Below, one piece after another: positions 9,681 to 18,214 of a stretch of DNA of 64,000 nt. Both the position numbers and the translations under genes were made by a program. The notes beneath the pieces were generated by a model. The model worked only from the letters and a program-made list of their open reading frames with translations. It ran no database searches and was not told the origin of the DNA. Numbering within the stretch: the stretch's first letter is position 1; every line of letters starts with the position of its first letter. Origin of the DNA: a marine group bacterium Sva0996 bin134. Lineage in GTDB: Bacteria > Actinomycetota > Acidimicrobiia > Acidimicrobiales > Bin134. The stretch covers positions 1 to 64,000 of the forward strand of contig MPNQ01000009.1 of NCBI GenBank assembly GCA_002239105.1, given 5' to 3'.

Positions 9681-10460
9681 CTACAGATCGAAGAAGAGTC
9701 CGACTTCCCAGGGGAAGACGAAGTTGAAGCCGGGACCCCGGAAGAACGAGCCGATAAGAACGAGGATCGCCCAGAACATCAGGTGGAGGGTCATAAGCGA
9801 AATAGCGAACTTGCGATCCTCGGGCTTTTTGCTGGGATTGCGGTCTATGTATGGCGCCAGGATCAGCAGGAACAGCGCAATGCCGGGGATGGTCACCCCA
9901 GCCACCATCGGGTGGAACATGGTGAGCAGCTCTTGGAGGCCGAGGAAGTACCACGGGGCCTTGGACGGGTTGGGCGTCTCGTTGAAGTTGGCCAACTCCA
10001 GCAGCGGGGCGTTGACGAAGATCGAGAAGATCAGGGTGAAGGCGGTGAAGATCAGCGCGGCCACGAACTCCACAACTAAGAGGTGGGGCCAGACGTGGAC
10101 CTTGTCGGTGGGCGTGGCCTTGACATCCTGGATGGAGCCCGACTTGACCACGGTGAGCAGCCTCTGAGTGCCCCCTCCCGGCCCGGTGGGCTCGGGCTGG
10201 GCGGGCATCGGGGCGGTGGCCACCGCGGCGGCGGCCGCAGGGGCGGCGCCACCGGAGGCGGCCTGGTCGCGGGCCGACTTGGACCGGTCCAGCAAGTGGT
10301 CGGGGATCTTTGGACCTCCCGAAGACTCCGGCGCGGGGGCATCGGAGGATTCCCCGCCGGAAGATTCGGGCGCGGCAGCATCGCCGCCGCCCTTTTGGGC
10401 TTCGGCGCGCTCGCGGGCCTCTTGGGCTCGCTTCAGGAGGTGTTCGGGGACTTCAGCCAT
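9681..10460 (-). CDS. Cytochrome b C-terminal (subunit IV-like) protein with PEHLL-motif extension
   Basis: Second half of a split cytochrome b, like subunit IV of b6f complexes. Three helices follow residue 125, and the quinol-site region reads NPSKAPWYFLGLQELL, so the usual PEWY is APWY with no acidic residue. Unusually, a soluble N-terminal extension of about 115 residues precedes the membrane part. It is Ala/Pro/Glu-rich and carries two copies of a short motif, VPEHLLKR (4-11) and IPDHLLDR (52-59). The same motif starts the cytochrome c at 12534. It lies between the b6-like gene and the Rieske gene, nine bases before the latter's start. Confidence 0.9.
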   Translation of the reverse strand: MAEVPEHLLKRAQEARERAEAQKGGGDAAAPESSGGESSDAPAPESSGGPKIPDHLLDRSKSARDQAASGGAAPAAAAAVATAPMPAQPEPTGPGGGTQRLLTVVKSGSIQDVKATPTDKVHVWPHLLVVEFVAALIFTAFTLIFSIFVNAPLLELANFNETPNPSKAPWYFLGLQELLTMFHPMVAGVTIPGIALFLLILAPYIDRNPSKKPEDRKFAISLMTLHLMFWAILVLIGSFFRGPGFNFVFPWEVGLFFDL

Positions 10461-10502
10461 GGGCTTTCAGATCGGGCCAGATGCGTCTATGCGACGTCGC
10501 TT

Positions 10503-11288
10503 CTACAGCGGCCCGGAAATACCTCCATCCTTTCTCACTCGCCAGAAGTGGACAGCAAGGAATATGACGAGCACAAAGGGCAGCATCAGCACGTGCAGCA
10601 CATACCATCGCAGCAGCGTGTCGGTGCCGATCTCCACCCCGCCGAGCAGCACGAAGCGCACTTGATCGCCGAATACCGGGGTGAAGCCCATCATATTGGT
10701 GCCCACCGTCACCGCCCATAGGGCCAACTGGTCCCAGGGGAGCAGATACCCGGTGAACGACAGCAGCAGGGTGAGGGTCAACAAGATGACCCCGACGACC
10801 CAGTTGAATTCTCGCGGAGGTTTGTAGGCCCCGTGGTAGAAGACCCGGGCCATGTGCAAAAACACGGTGATCACCATGAGGTGGGCGGCCCATCGGTGCA
10901 TGTTGCGCACCAGCAGCCCGAAGGTGACCGAGGTCTGGAGGACGTAGATGTCGTCCCAGGCCTGGGCCGCGGTGGGCCGGTAGAAGAACATCAAGAAGAT
11001 GCCGGTCACCGTGAGCAGGATGAAAAGAAAGAAGCTGAGGCCGCCCAAGCACAGGGTGTAGCTGACCTTCACCGCATGGCGCTTCACCTTCACCGGGTGG
11101 AGGTGGTACAGCACGCTGTTCATGATCACGTAGCTGCGGTTACGGGGGCTGTCGCTGTAGCCCTTGCGGAAAATGGAACCCGGCCGGAAGATTGACGACC
11201 AGGCCTGCGACCCCTGAACGTCGTTCATCATGCCGCTCATAGCCTGCTTGGCCCGCTCGCTGGCCGGTGGTCTGGGCTGCTTTGCCAC
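10503..11288 (-). CDS. Cytochrome b6-like subunit of the quinol:cytochrome c reductase
   Basis: N-terminal four-helix cytochrome b that binds two b hemes and oxidises menaquinol in the membrane. Heme ligands fit the b6 pattern: His131 and His145 in one helix and His232 and His247 in another (spacing 14 and 15, as in b6 proteins). Cys80 in CLGG matches the cysteine that in b6f and Bacillus-type complexes holds the extra covalent heme ci. The protein ends [10 protein letters not shown] like b6, so the gene is complete and truly split from the subunit IV gene 42 bp downstream. Canonical actinobacterial QcrB is instead a single longer chain. Confidence 0.92.
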   Translation of the reverse strand: MAKQPRPPASERAKQAMSGMMNDVQGSQAWSSIFRPGSIFRKGYSDSPRNRSYVIMNSVLYHLHPVKVKRHAVKVSYTLCLGGLSFFLFILLTVTGIFLMFFYRPTAAQAWDDIYVLQTSVTFGLLVRNMHRWAAHLMVITVFLHMARVFYHGAYKPPREFNWVVGVILLTLTLLLSFTGYLLPWDQLALWAVTVGTNMMGFTPVFGDQVRFVLLGGVEIGTDTLLRWYVLHVLMLPFVLVIFLAVHFWRVRKDGGISGPL

Positions 11289-11330
11289 TGTTCTCCCTGA
11301 GTCCTCTTCAGTCCGTTCCGGGCACTAGTT

Positions 11331-11747
11331 CTAGGTCAACCGCATGCCGTAGCCGTAGCCGTAGCTGGTCATTCGCGTATGCGGGTCGCCATCGCCCCCC
11401 GGGTCGCCCAATTTGCCCAGGGTGATCACACCCGTGGGGCACCGGTCGACGCACAGAGCGCAGCGGGTACAGGCGTCCTCGTCGATGGTGAAGATGACAT
11501 GGTCGCTGGGGTCGACTCCGGGCTGCTCGGCCCCCACCGCCAAGTCGACCGCATCGGGGGCCACCATGTGGATGCACTTCCACGGGCAGATGTCCACGCA
11601 GCCCTCGCACATGATGCACTCGGACTGGTCGATGTGGATGAACTGCTTGGGCTTCACCTTGCTCTGGAGGTAGTCGTTGTCCACCTCAACCAGCACGTAG
11701 TCGTCGCGGAACTCCGGCATGGGGGGATTGGCATCGGGACCGGCCAT
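11331..11747 (-). CDS. Ferredoxin with two 4Fe-4S clusters, bc-complex operon
   Basis: Small electron carrier with two classical CxxCxxCxxxC motifs: Cys44/47/50/54 and Cys93/96/99/103. A 38-residue N-terminal segment and a Gly/Tyr-rich C-terminal tail flank them. There is no membrane helix. The ATG shares one base with the stop of the upstream membrane protein gene, and cytochrome b6 follows 42 bp on, so it is made with the bc complex. It may be a peripheral subunit giving the complex a cytoplasmic redox input; this is inference from position. Confidence 0.88.
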   Translation of the reverse strand: MAGPDANPPMPEFRDDYVLVEVDNDYLQSKVKPKQFIHIDQSECIMCEGCVDICPWKCIHMVAPDAVDLAVGAEQPGVDPSDHVIFTIDEDACTRCALCVDRCPTGVITLGKLGDPGGDGDPHTRMTSYGYGYGMRLT

Positions 11748-12331
11748 TAGACACTCGCCCCCTCTCTCACGATTGGTCGTCCATACTCGGACTTCTCCAC
11801 CTCAACTGGGGCGGTCTTGCCCCGGTTCTGCCACACGAACCAGCCAGCCACGTTCCCAGCCAAGGCCAGACCGTAGATCAACACCGCGACAACATCGCGC
11901 AATACCAGATAGGGGAGGTCGAACGGCAGGGCCCAGGAGATGATGCCCTGGTTGCCCACGTAGTAGCCCTCGATGAGGCGGTCTTTGCGCCAGCCGAGTT
12001 CGCTGTCGGCGTACACCAGCCACTGATGGGGCACCACGCCATAGATCCAGAACAGCAGGAAGAAGATACACGCCGCGGCGAACATGGCCTCGCCCCATGT
12101 GTGGTAGGTGCCCACCGGACGGCGGCGGGCGTACTCCAAGAACGCCACGATGCCCAGAACGGCCACTACCGAGGAGGCAGTGAGGGCCACATTGAAGTAC
12201 GGCGCACCCAAGCCCTCGTCGTACTGGTGGACGGCGATAAAAGCCCACAAGGCCAGATAGAGGACGAAGGTTCCCCCGAGAGCCATGTAGAACTTGGTGA
12301 CGGCGATGTCTATGGGCCTCTGAGCGGCCAC
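11747..12331 (-). CDS. Four-helix membrane protein, first gene of the bc operon
   Basis: No family recognised with confidence. The chosen GTG at 12329-12331 has an excellent ribosome site (GGGGAGG, five bases upstream); a longer in-frame ORF lacks one. The 194-residue product has four hydrophobic segments (about 15-36, 46-66, 80-99 and 143-166) with a charged loop between the third and fourth. It shares one base with the ferredoxin start. Together the two could form a membrane-bound ferredoxin module of the quinol:cytochrome c reductase. Role is inferred only from the operon. Confidence 0.82.
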   Translation of the reverse strand: MAAQRPIDIAVTKFYMALGGTFVLYLALWAFIAVHQYDEGLGAPYFNVALTASSVVAVLGIVAFLEYARRRPVGTYHTWGEAMFAAACIFFLLFWIYGVVPHQWLVYADSELGWRKDRLIEGYYVGNQGIISWALPFDLPYLVLRDVVAVLIYGLALAGNVAGWFVWQNRGKTAPVEVEKSEYGRPIVREGASV

Positions 12332-12533
12332 GTTCCTCCCCTCGTGGGTGCGGTTCCGCGACAGATAGTAGTAGCCCCACCCCGCATTCCTACACATCAA
12401 AGTGGCTGCTACCCGTGCCCCGTCGCATCGGCCCAAAGTCACTGTTCGCGCTGGTTAGGCCGTTAGCGTTGGGCGGGCCTAATGTTGCACGGGGCCGGAC
12501 GTGGTGCCGGCCGGGAGCCATACCGGAGGAGCG

Positions 12534-13331
12534 TTGGTAGAAGTACCCGAGCATCTGCTGAAACGATCGCGAGATCGTCGCAAGGACCTCGGCGCGGCCA
12601 CCGACGACGAACCCGCGGCAGAGGTTCCGCCATCGGAGACCACCGCGGCTCCTGCGGTGGCCCAGGCCCAGGCCCCTGCGGCCGCGGCGGCGTCTTCCTC
12701 TTTGCCCGAACTGCCTGATTTGGAGCCCGAGCCCGAAACGGCACCGGAGCCGGAGCCGGTGAAGCCGTGGATTCAGGCCGCGTTGAACCGCAAGAAGATT
12801 CCGGCTTGGGCCGTGCCCGTGCTTATCTTCTTGCCGTTCTGGGCCATTATCTTCGCCGGCACTTTGGAGTCGCCCGAGCGGGACAGCGAGATCATTGCTC
12901 TGGGCCGCGAGGTATACGAGGGCAGCGGCGGATGCGCGGGCTGCCACGGCGCCGAAGGCGGCGGCGGGGTCGGCCCCGCGTTGATCGGCGGCGAGGTGGT
13001 GGACACGTTCAACAACTGGGAAGACCATGTGATCTGGGTCATCAATGGTTCGCCAGCCGAACCCGGAACCATCTATGGAGACGCCGGAGACGTGTCGCTG
13101 GGAGCGGCCAACGGGATGCCCGCCTTCGGCGACGATCTGAGCGCCCGAGAAATCCTCGCCGTGACCTACTTTGAGCGAGTCGAGCTGGGCGGGGTCGCCG
13201 AGTCCGACTTGCACGATCTCGAGGAGCTGTTCGAGGCCGAAGGTGTGGTGCCATCGCAGTTCCAGACCGGGCAGACCTTCCCCAGCACGCTGAGGGGCCT
13301 GATGGCCAGCGCCGGGATCGGAGCAAACTGA
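12534..13331 (+). CDS. Membrane-anchored monoheme cytochrome c with N-terminal PEHLL motif
   Basis: Cytochrome c that probably carries electrons between the bc complex and the oxidase. I choose the TTG at 12534-12536: GGAGG lies just upstream, and the resulting N-terminus MVEVPEHLLKRSRDRR closely matches the start of the subunit-IV-like protein at 10460. A long Ala/Pro/Glu linker follows, one helix at about 92-109, then CAGCH at 134-138 and a likely axial Met in GMPAF. The motif and linker would lie in the cytoplasm and the heme domain outside. It is divergent from the bc operon, with 202 bp between starts. Confidence 0.88.
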   Translation: MVEVPEHLLKRSRDRRKDLGAATDDEPAAEVPPSETTAAPAVAQAQAPAAAAASSSLPELPDLEPEPETAPEPEPVKPWIQAALNRKKIPAWAVPVLIFLPFWAIIFAGTLESPERDSEIIALGREVYEGSGGCAGCHGAEGGGGVGPALIGGEVVDTFNNWEDHVIWVINGSPAEPGTIYGDAGDVSLGAANGMPAFGDDLSAREILAVTYFERVELGGVAESDLHDLEELFEAEGVVPSQFQTGQTFPSTLRGLMASAGIGAN

Positions 13332-13351
13332 CGCCTCGCCGGGATCTGCTG

Positions 13352-14572
13352 GTGGTGGGCGGCGGTCCTGCGGGAGCAGCCACCGCTTATTGGGCTGCCC
13401 AACACGGCCTAGATGTGGTGGTGGTGGAGCGCAAGAACTTCCCCCGCGACAAAACCTGCGGTGACGGGCTCACCCCGCGGGCTGTTCATTCGCTGATCGA
13501 CATGGGCTTGGGCGACGAGCTCGTCGGCAACCACCGCTATGGGGGTCTGCGGGCAGTGGCCCACAGGCGCACGATGGAGCTGGCCTGGCCTCAGCACCCG
13601 GTGTTCCCCGACTACGGATATGTAGTGCGGCGGCGAGAGCTCGATCAGATGGTGGCCGACCATGCGGTGGCCGCCGGGGCCGAGTTGCTGCTGGGCACCG
13701 AAGCCACCCGCCCAATTCTGGTCAACGGGCTGTTGGACGGGGCCGAGGTGGTGGATAAGGCCACCGGCCGCTCCCGTGAGATCAAAGCCCGCTATGTGGC
13801 CGTGGCCGACGGGGCCAACTCCCGGTTCGGGCGGGCCCTGGGAACGGCCCGAGACCGGTCGTACCCCCAGGGCATGGCCATCCGCACCTATTTCGAAAGC
13901 CCGCTCCACGACACTCCATGGATCGAGAGCGCCCTGGACATGCGGGATCGCAACGGCAACTCGCTGCCCGGCTACGGCTGGATATTCCCGCTGGGCGACG
14001 GAAGCGTGAACGTGGGAGTAGGGCTGTTGTCCACGTTTCGCGACTACACCTCGGTGAACACCTCGCACTTGATGCGGGAGTTCGCGGCCACACTGCCCGG
14101 CTACTGGGAGATCGACCCCAACGGGGCGCTGATGGAGCCGGTGGGAGGACGTCTGCCCATGGCCGGTTCGGTGAACCCCAAGGTGGGGCCGAACCATCTG
14201 GTGGTGGGAGACGCAGCCGGGTCGGTGAACCCGTTCAACGGCGAGGGCATCGACTACGCCTACGAGACCGGGAAGATGGCCGCCGATCTGGTGGCCGAGG
14301 CCATCGCCACCGGCGACGGCGGGGTGATCTGGCGGTACCCGGCGCTACTGGAAGAGCACTACGGGACGTACTTCCGGGTGGCTCGGATATTCGCCCGGCT
14401 GATCGGCAAACCGGCGCTGCTGCGAGAGCTCACCCGGATCGGCATGCAGTCGCGACCGGCCATGGAGTGGGCCCTGCGGATCATGGCCAACCTCATGGAC
14501 CCCGACGACCCCGGACCAGCCGAGTACATCTACAAGGCGGCTGCCCGGGTCTCCATGGCGGCCTCCCCGTAG
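13352..14572 (+). CDS. Geranylgeranyl-reductase-family FAD oxidoreductase (menaquinone reductase-like)
   Basis: Flavoprotein that saturates isoprenoid side chains; in Actinobacteria such genes near respiratory operons often act on menaquinone (MenJ-type). Seen are the FAD motif GGGPAG, DKTCGDGLTPR, and GDAAGSVNPFNGEGIDYA near residue 285. The start is doubtful. The GTG at 13352 cuts into the first beta strand; in-frame codons back to a CTG at 13328, which would overlap the cytochrome c stop as CTGA, give the fuller sequence LTPRRDLLVVGGGPAG. No ATG, GTG or TTG lies in that stretch. Convergent with hemL, five bases between stops. Confidence 0.88.
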   Translation: MVGGGPAGAATAYWAAQHGLDVVVVERKNFPRDKTCGDGLTPRAVHSLIDMGLGDELVGNHRYGGLRAVAHRRTMELAWPQHPVFPDYGYVVRRRELDQMVADHAVAAGAELLLGTEATRPILVNGLLDGAEVVDKATGRSREIKARYVAVADGANSRFGRALGTARDRSYPQGMAIRTYFESPLHDTPWIESALDMRDRNGNSLPGYGWIFPLGDGSVNVGVGLLSTFRDYTSVNTSHLMREFAATLPGYWEIDPNGALMEPVGGRLPMAGSVNPKVGPNHLVVGDAAGSVNPFNGEGIDYAYETGKMAADLVAEAIATGDGGVIWRYPALLEEHYGTYFRVARIFARLIGKPALLRELTRIGMQSRPAMEWALRIMANLMDPDDPGPAEYIYKAAARVSMAASP

Positions 14573-14577
14573 TCCGA

Positions 14578-15831
14578 CTATTTCGCCAAAGCCGCCGCAA
14601 AGGCCTCCACTGTGGTGTCGATGTGGTCGTCGGTGTGGGCCAAGCTGGGAAAGAGGGCCTCATAGGGGCCGGGAGCCAACGCCACGCCCTCGTCGAGGAG
14701 GGCGTGGAACACCTTGGGGTAGACCCCGTTTTCGGCCGCGGCTTTGGCCTGGTCGAAGTCCGACGGCGCTCTGTCGCAGAAGAACACCCCCAGCAGCGAC
14801 CCCACCCGGGGCACGGTGCAGGCGGTGCCGGCTGCGGAGGCGGCTTTGACCATGCCGTCGGCCAGCCGGGCGGCGGTGTCGGCCAGCGTGCGGTAGGCGT
14901 CGGGGGTGAGCTGTTCCAGAGTGGCCAAGCCGGCTGCGGTGGCCAGCGGGTTCCCCGACAGGGTTCCGGCCTGATACACCCCGCCCAATGGGGCCAGGTG
15001 CTCCATCAGGTCGGCTCGTCCCCCGAACACGCCGATGGGCAGCCCGCCGCCCACCACCTTGCCGAAGCACCACAGGTCGGGGGTGACGCCGAACCACTCG
15101 GTGGCGCCGCCGGGAGCCAGTCGGAAACCGGTGATGACCTCGTCGAACACCAGTAGAGCTCCGGCCTGGTCGCAGGCCGCTCGCAGCCCCTCCAGAAAGC
15201 CGGGGGCCGGGGCCACAACGCCCATGTTGGCCGCCACCGGCTCCACCACCACCGCGGCCACCTCTTCGTCCACTGTCGGAATCTGGTTGTAGGGGGCCAC
15301 CACGGTGTCGGCCACCGCTCCGGGAGTGACCCCGGCCGAATCGGCCAGTCCCTGGTTGGCCACCCCGCTCCCCCCGGCGGCCAGCAAGCCGTCGCTGTGG
15401 CCGTGGTAGCAACCGGCGAACTTGATGATCTTGTGGCGGCCGGTGGCCCCCCGAGCCAGGCGGATGGCGGCCATAGCCGCCTCGGTGCCGCTGGAGGTGA
15501 GCCGGGTCCATTCCATGCCCGGAACCCGTTCGCACAGCATCTCAGCCAGCAGTACCTCGCGCTCGGTAGGCGCTCCATAGCTGGTGCCGTCGGCGGCCGC
15601 CTTGGCCACGGCTGCGGTCACCGCCGGATGGGCATGGCCCAGGATGCCGGGGCCGTAGCTCTGCACGTAGTCGATGTAGCGACGCCCCTCCACGTCCCAC
15701 ACATAGGGCCCCTCAGCTCGGGCCACGAAGTACGGGGTACCTCCCACCGACCGAAACGACCGCACCGGCGAGTTCACCCCACCAGGAATCACCCTCTGCG
15801 CCCGCTCAAACAACCCCCGGTTGGTGACCAT
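14578..15831 (-). CDS. hemL: Glutamate-1-semialdehyde 2,1-aminomutase
   Basis: PLP enzyme making 5-aminolevulinate from glutamate semialdehyde, the second step of the C5 tetrapyrrole route started by HemA nearby. Features are PGGVNSPVRSF at the N-terminus, SSGTEAAMAAIRLAR, the VFDEVITGFR stretch and the PLP lysine in FGKVVGGGLPIG. The 417-residue length is usual. The ATG at 15829-15831 has no ribosome site but has TAGGAT ending seven bases upstream, suggesting a leaderless transcript separate from the cobA-hemD gene 58 bp upstream. No hemB lies between them. Confidence 0.97.
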   Translation of the reverse strand: MVTNRGLFERAQRVIPGGVNSPVRSFRSVGGTPYFVARAEGPYVWDVEGRRYIDYVQSYGPGILGHAHPAVTAAVAKAAADGTSYGAPTEREVLLAEMLCERVPGMEWTRLTSSGTEAAMAAIRLARGATGRHKIIKFAGCYHGHSDGLLAAGGSGVANQGLADSAGVTPGAVADTVVAPYNQIPTVDEEVAAVVVEPVAANMGVVAPAPGFLEGLRAACDQAGALLVFDEVITGFRLAPGGATEWFGVTPDLWCFGKVVGGGLPIGVFGGRADLMEHLAPLGGVYQAGTLSGNPLATAAGLATLEQLTPDAYRTLADTAARLADGMVKAASAAGTACTVPRVGSLLGVFFCDRAPSDFDQAKAAAENGVYPKVFHALLDEGVALAPGPYEALFPSLAHTDDHIDTTVEAFAAALAK

Positions 15832-15838
15832 GCCTGCG

Positions 15839-15844
15839 ATCCTA
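15839..15844 (-). promoter_or_regulatory. Probable -10 element of hemL (leaderless)
   Basis: TAGGAT on the minus strand ends seven bases before the hemL ATG. This is the TANNNT pattern and spacing of actinobacterial leaderless promoters; a similar element precedes several other genes in the window. Confidence 0.45.
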
Positions 15845-15889
15845 GAGTTTGGATCCGTTCAGCTAGTCAGCGGAGAAGGCGGGGAGACC

Positions 15890-17353
15890 TCAGCGTGTGA
15901 AGTAGTCCTCTAGGGCGGCGATCAGGCCGTCAACGGTGTGGTCGGTGGCCTCGATGCCGACCTCAAGGCCCCGGCTCCGGGTGGTGGCGGAGGTGACGGG
16001 GCCGATGGTGGCCACCACCTCGGGGACAGCGGTGGTGCCGTAGGTGTCTGTGAAGTTGGTGACGGTGGACGACGACGTGAAGGTGATGACCTCGGCGTCG
16101 GCTAGCAGGGCCGCGGCATCCGGATCGGGGGCGGGGGCCACGGTGCGGTAGGCGGGAACCACGTCGACGTCCCAGCCGGCGGCGGCTAGACCGTCGGGCA
16201 GCACGTCGCGGGCGGTTTCGGCCCGGGGGATGAGCACTCGGCCTGGTCTTTCGGGGCCAACCTCATTGGACAGAGCTTCTAGGAGGGATTCGGCTACGTA
16301 TTTTTCGGGGATCAGGTCGGCGACCACGTTGCGGTCGGCCAGCGCGGCGGCGGTACCCGGGCCGATGGCGGCCACCCGCACTCCCCCCAAGCTGCGGGCG
16401 TCCCTCAGGTGCTCGAAGAACCGGGCCACTCCAGTCGGTGAAGTGAACACCACCCAGTCGTAACTGCCGGCCTCGGCGGCGGCTCGGGCTAGTCGGTCGT
16501 GGTCCTCAGGGGGCTCAAAGGCGATGGCTGGGAGCTCAATGGCCTCTGCCCCCCTTCGGCGAAGTTCGGCGGCCATGGCGGCGGCTTGGGGCTGTGCCCG
16601 GGTCACCACGATGCGGCGTCCGAACAGGGGCCTATTTTCAAACCAGGCCAGATCGGCCGCGGCCACTTCGCCTATGACGATGGTGGCCGGTGGTTGGGGA
16701 TCGAAATCGGCCAGGGTGGCCAGGGTGGCCCGCAGTGTGCGCTGGTTGGGGCGAGTACCCCATTGCACGGCGGCGGCCGGTGTTTCGGGAGCCATTCCCC
16801 CGGCGATGATCCGATCGCAGATTGCCCGGCAGCGGACGGCGCCCATGAGCACCACCACCGTGCCGCCCAGGGCGGCAACCGCCTCCCAATTGACCGAACC
16901 CTCTCCTTTGGCCGGGTCTTCGTGACCGGTAACCACCGTGAACGAGGTGGAGGAATACCGCATGGTCACCGGAATTCCGGCGTAGGCGGGAACCGCCACC
17001 GCCGAAGTGATGCCCGGGACTACCTCGAAGGCAACGCCAGCGGCGGCCAGCGCGGCGGCCTCCTCACCGCCTCGGGCAAACACGAAGGGGTCGCCGCCCT
17101 TTAGGCGCACCACCTGCTGTCCGGCTTGGCCGCGCGCCACCAGCAGGGCGTTGATGTCCTCTTGAGAGGTGCGGGGTCCTCCCGGCTGCTTGCCCACCGA
17201 GATGCGTTCGGCATTGGGCGGAGCCAAGTCGAGCAGCGAGGCCACCGACAGCCGGTCGTAGACCACCACATCGGCGCTGGCCAGCACCTCGGCGCCCCTC
17301 AGGGTCAACAAAGAGGGATCGCCCGGACCGGCACCAACCAGATAGACGGTCAT
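15890..17353 (-). CDS. Uroporphyrinogen-III C-methyltransferase / uroporphyrinogen-III synthase fusion
   Basis: Bifunctional CobA-HemD protein. Residues 1 to about 240 are the SAM-dependent methyltransferase (VYLVGAGPGDPSLLTLRG, VVRLKGGDPFVFARGGEE, VVPGITSA), which makes precorrin-2 for siroheme and cobalamin. From about residue 250 (RRIVVTRAQPQAAAMAAELR) the HemD domain closes hydroxymethylbilane to uroporphyrinogen III. This fusion is common in Actinobacteria and Firmicutes. It overlaps hemC by ATGA. Together with the precorrin-2 dehydrogenase upstream, the cluster covers both the heme trunk and the siroheme branch. Confidence 0.95.
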   Translation of the reverse strand: MTVYLVGAGPGDPSLLTLRGAEVLASADVVVYDRLSVASLLDLAPPNAERISVGKQPGGPRTSQEDINALLVARGQAGQQVVRLKGGDPFVFARGGEEAAALAAAGVAFEVVPGITSAVAVPAYAGIPVTMRYSSTSFTVVTGHEDPAKGEGSVNWEAVAALGGTVVVLMGAVRCRAICDRIIAGGMAPETPAAAVQWGTRPNQRTLRATLATLADFDPQPPATIVIGEVAAADLAWFENRPLFGRRIVVTRAQPQAAAMAAELRRRGAEAIELPAIAFEPPEDHDRLARAAAEAGSYDWVVFTSPTGVARFFEHLRDARSLGGVRVAAIGPGTAAALADRNVVADLIPEKYVAESLLEALSNEVGPERPGRVLIPRAETARDVLPDGLAAAGWDVDVVPAYRTVAPAPDPDAAALLADAEVITFTSSSTVTNFTDTYGTTAVPEVVATIGPVTSATTRSRGLEVGIEATDHTVDGLIAALEDYFTR

Positions 17354-18210
17354 CGGGCCACCGCTTGCAGCAATTGGCGGGCCAAATCCTGGCCCAGGGC
17401 CTCCCCGTCGTCGCCTTCACCGACCACGGCATGGCAGCGCCCGTCGGGACCGTCGGCCAGCACCGCCCGCATAGCCACCTTTGCGTCCCGGATATGGGCG
17501 TGGGCTCCGGCGGGCAGGGTGCAGTCGCCACCCAGGGTGGCCAAGAAGGCCCGCTCGGCGTCCACAACCCGGCGGGTCACCGGGTCTTGGATGGCGGCCA
17601 GCACTGAGCGGACGCGGTCGTCGTCTTCTCGGCACTCCACCGCCAGGGCGCCCTGGCCCACTTGGGGAACCATGGCCTCGCAGCCCAGCACATCGACCAC
17701 CGGAGGGTGCTCACCCAAGCGGTCCAACGCGGCCTTGGCCATCACCACCGCATCAAAGTCCGCGGCCTTGGCCAGCCGGGTGCCGATATTGCCCCGCAGT
17801 TCGGCGAATCGAAGATCGGAACGCAGCTCCCGTAGTTGGACCCGACGGCGGGCCGCACCGGTGGCCACCAACGCCCCTTCGGGAAGATCATCCAGGCGGC
17901 AGCCCACCAACACGTCACGAGGATCGGCCCGGGTGGGTACGGCGGCCAACACCAGGCCATCGGGGGTGATGGCGGGCAAGTCCTTGGCCGAATGGACGGC
18001 CAAATCGGCCCGCCCATCAAGCACGGCCGCTTGCACCTCTTTGACGAATACCCCTTTGCCCCCAATGGCTGAGATCGGCTCGTTGACCAATCGGTCGCCC
18101 GAGGTGGTAACCAGCAGCGGCTCGACATCGGCGACGCGGCCCAGTAGTTCAGCGATGTGAGCGGTTTGCCAGCGAGCCAAGGCGCTGCCCCGGGTGGCGG
18201 CGCGCAGCAT
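17350..18210 (-). CDS. hemC: Hydroxymethylbilane synthase (porphobilinogen deaminase)
   Basis: Polymerises four porphobilinogens to hydroxymethylbilane. Seen are the N-terminal ATRGSALARWQ, the HSAKDLPA motif and the dipyrromethane-cofactor cysteine in LGGDCTLPAGAHA. The 286-residue length is slightly short but complete. It starts four bases after the hemA stop and overlaps cobA-hemD, so hemA-hemC-cobA/hemD are one transcript. Confidence 0.97.
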   Translation of the reverse strand: MLRAATRGSALARWQTAHIAELLGRVADVEPLLVTTSGDRLVNEPISAIGGKGVFVKEVQAAVLDGRADLAVHSAKDLPAITPDGLVLAAVPTRADPRDVLVGCRLDDLPEGALVATGAARRRVQLRELRSDLRFAELRGNIGTRLAKAADFDAVVMAKAALDRLGEHPPVVDVLGCEAMVPQVGQGALAVECREDDDRVRSVLAAIQDPVTRRVVDAERAFLATLGGDCTLPAGAHAHIRDAKVAMRAVLADGPDGRCHAVVGEGDDGEALGQDLARQLLQAVAR

Positions 18211-18214
18211 TGGA

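Noticed and set aside
8778..10079. 433-residue plus-strand ORF opposite the Rieske and subunit IV genes
   Set aside because: Shadow of genes with clear motifs on the other strand; low-complexity His/Gly/Arg sequence.
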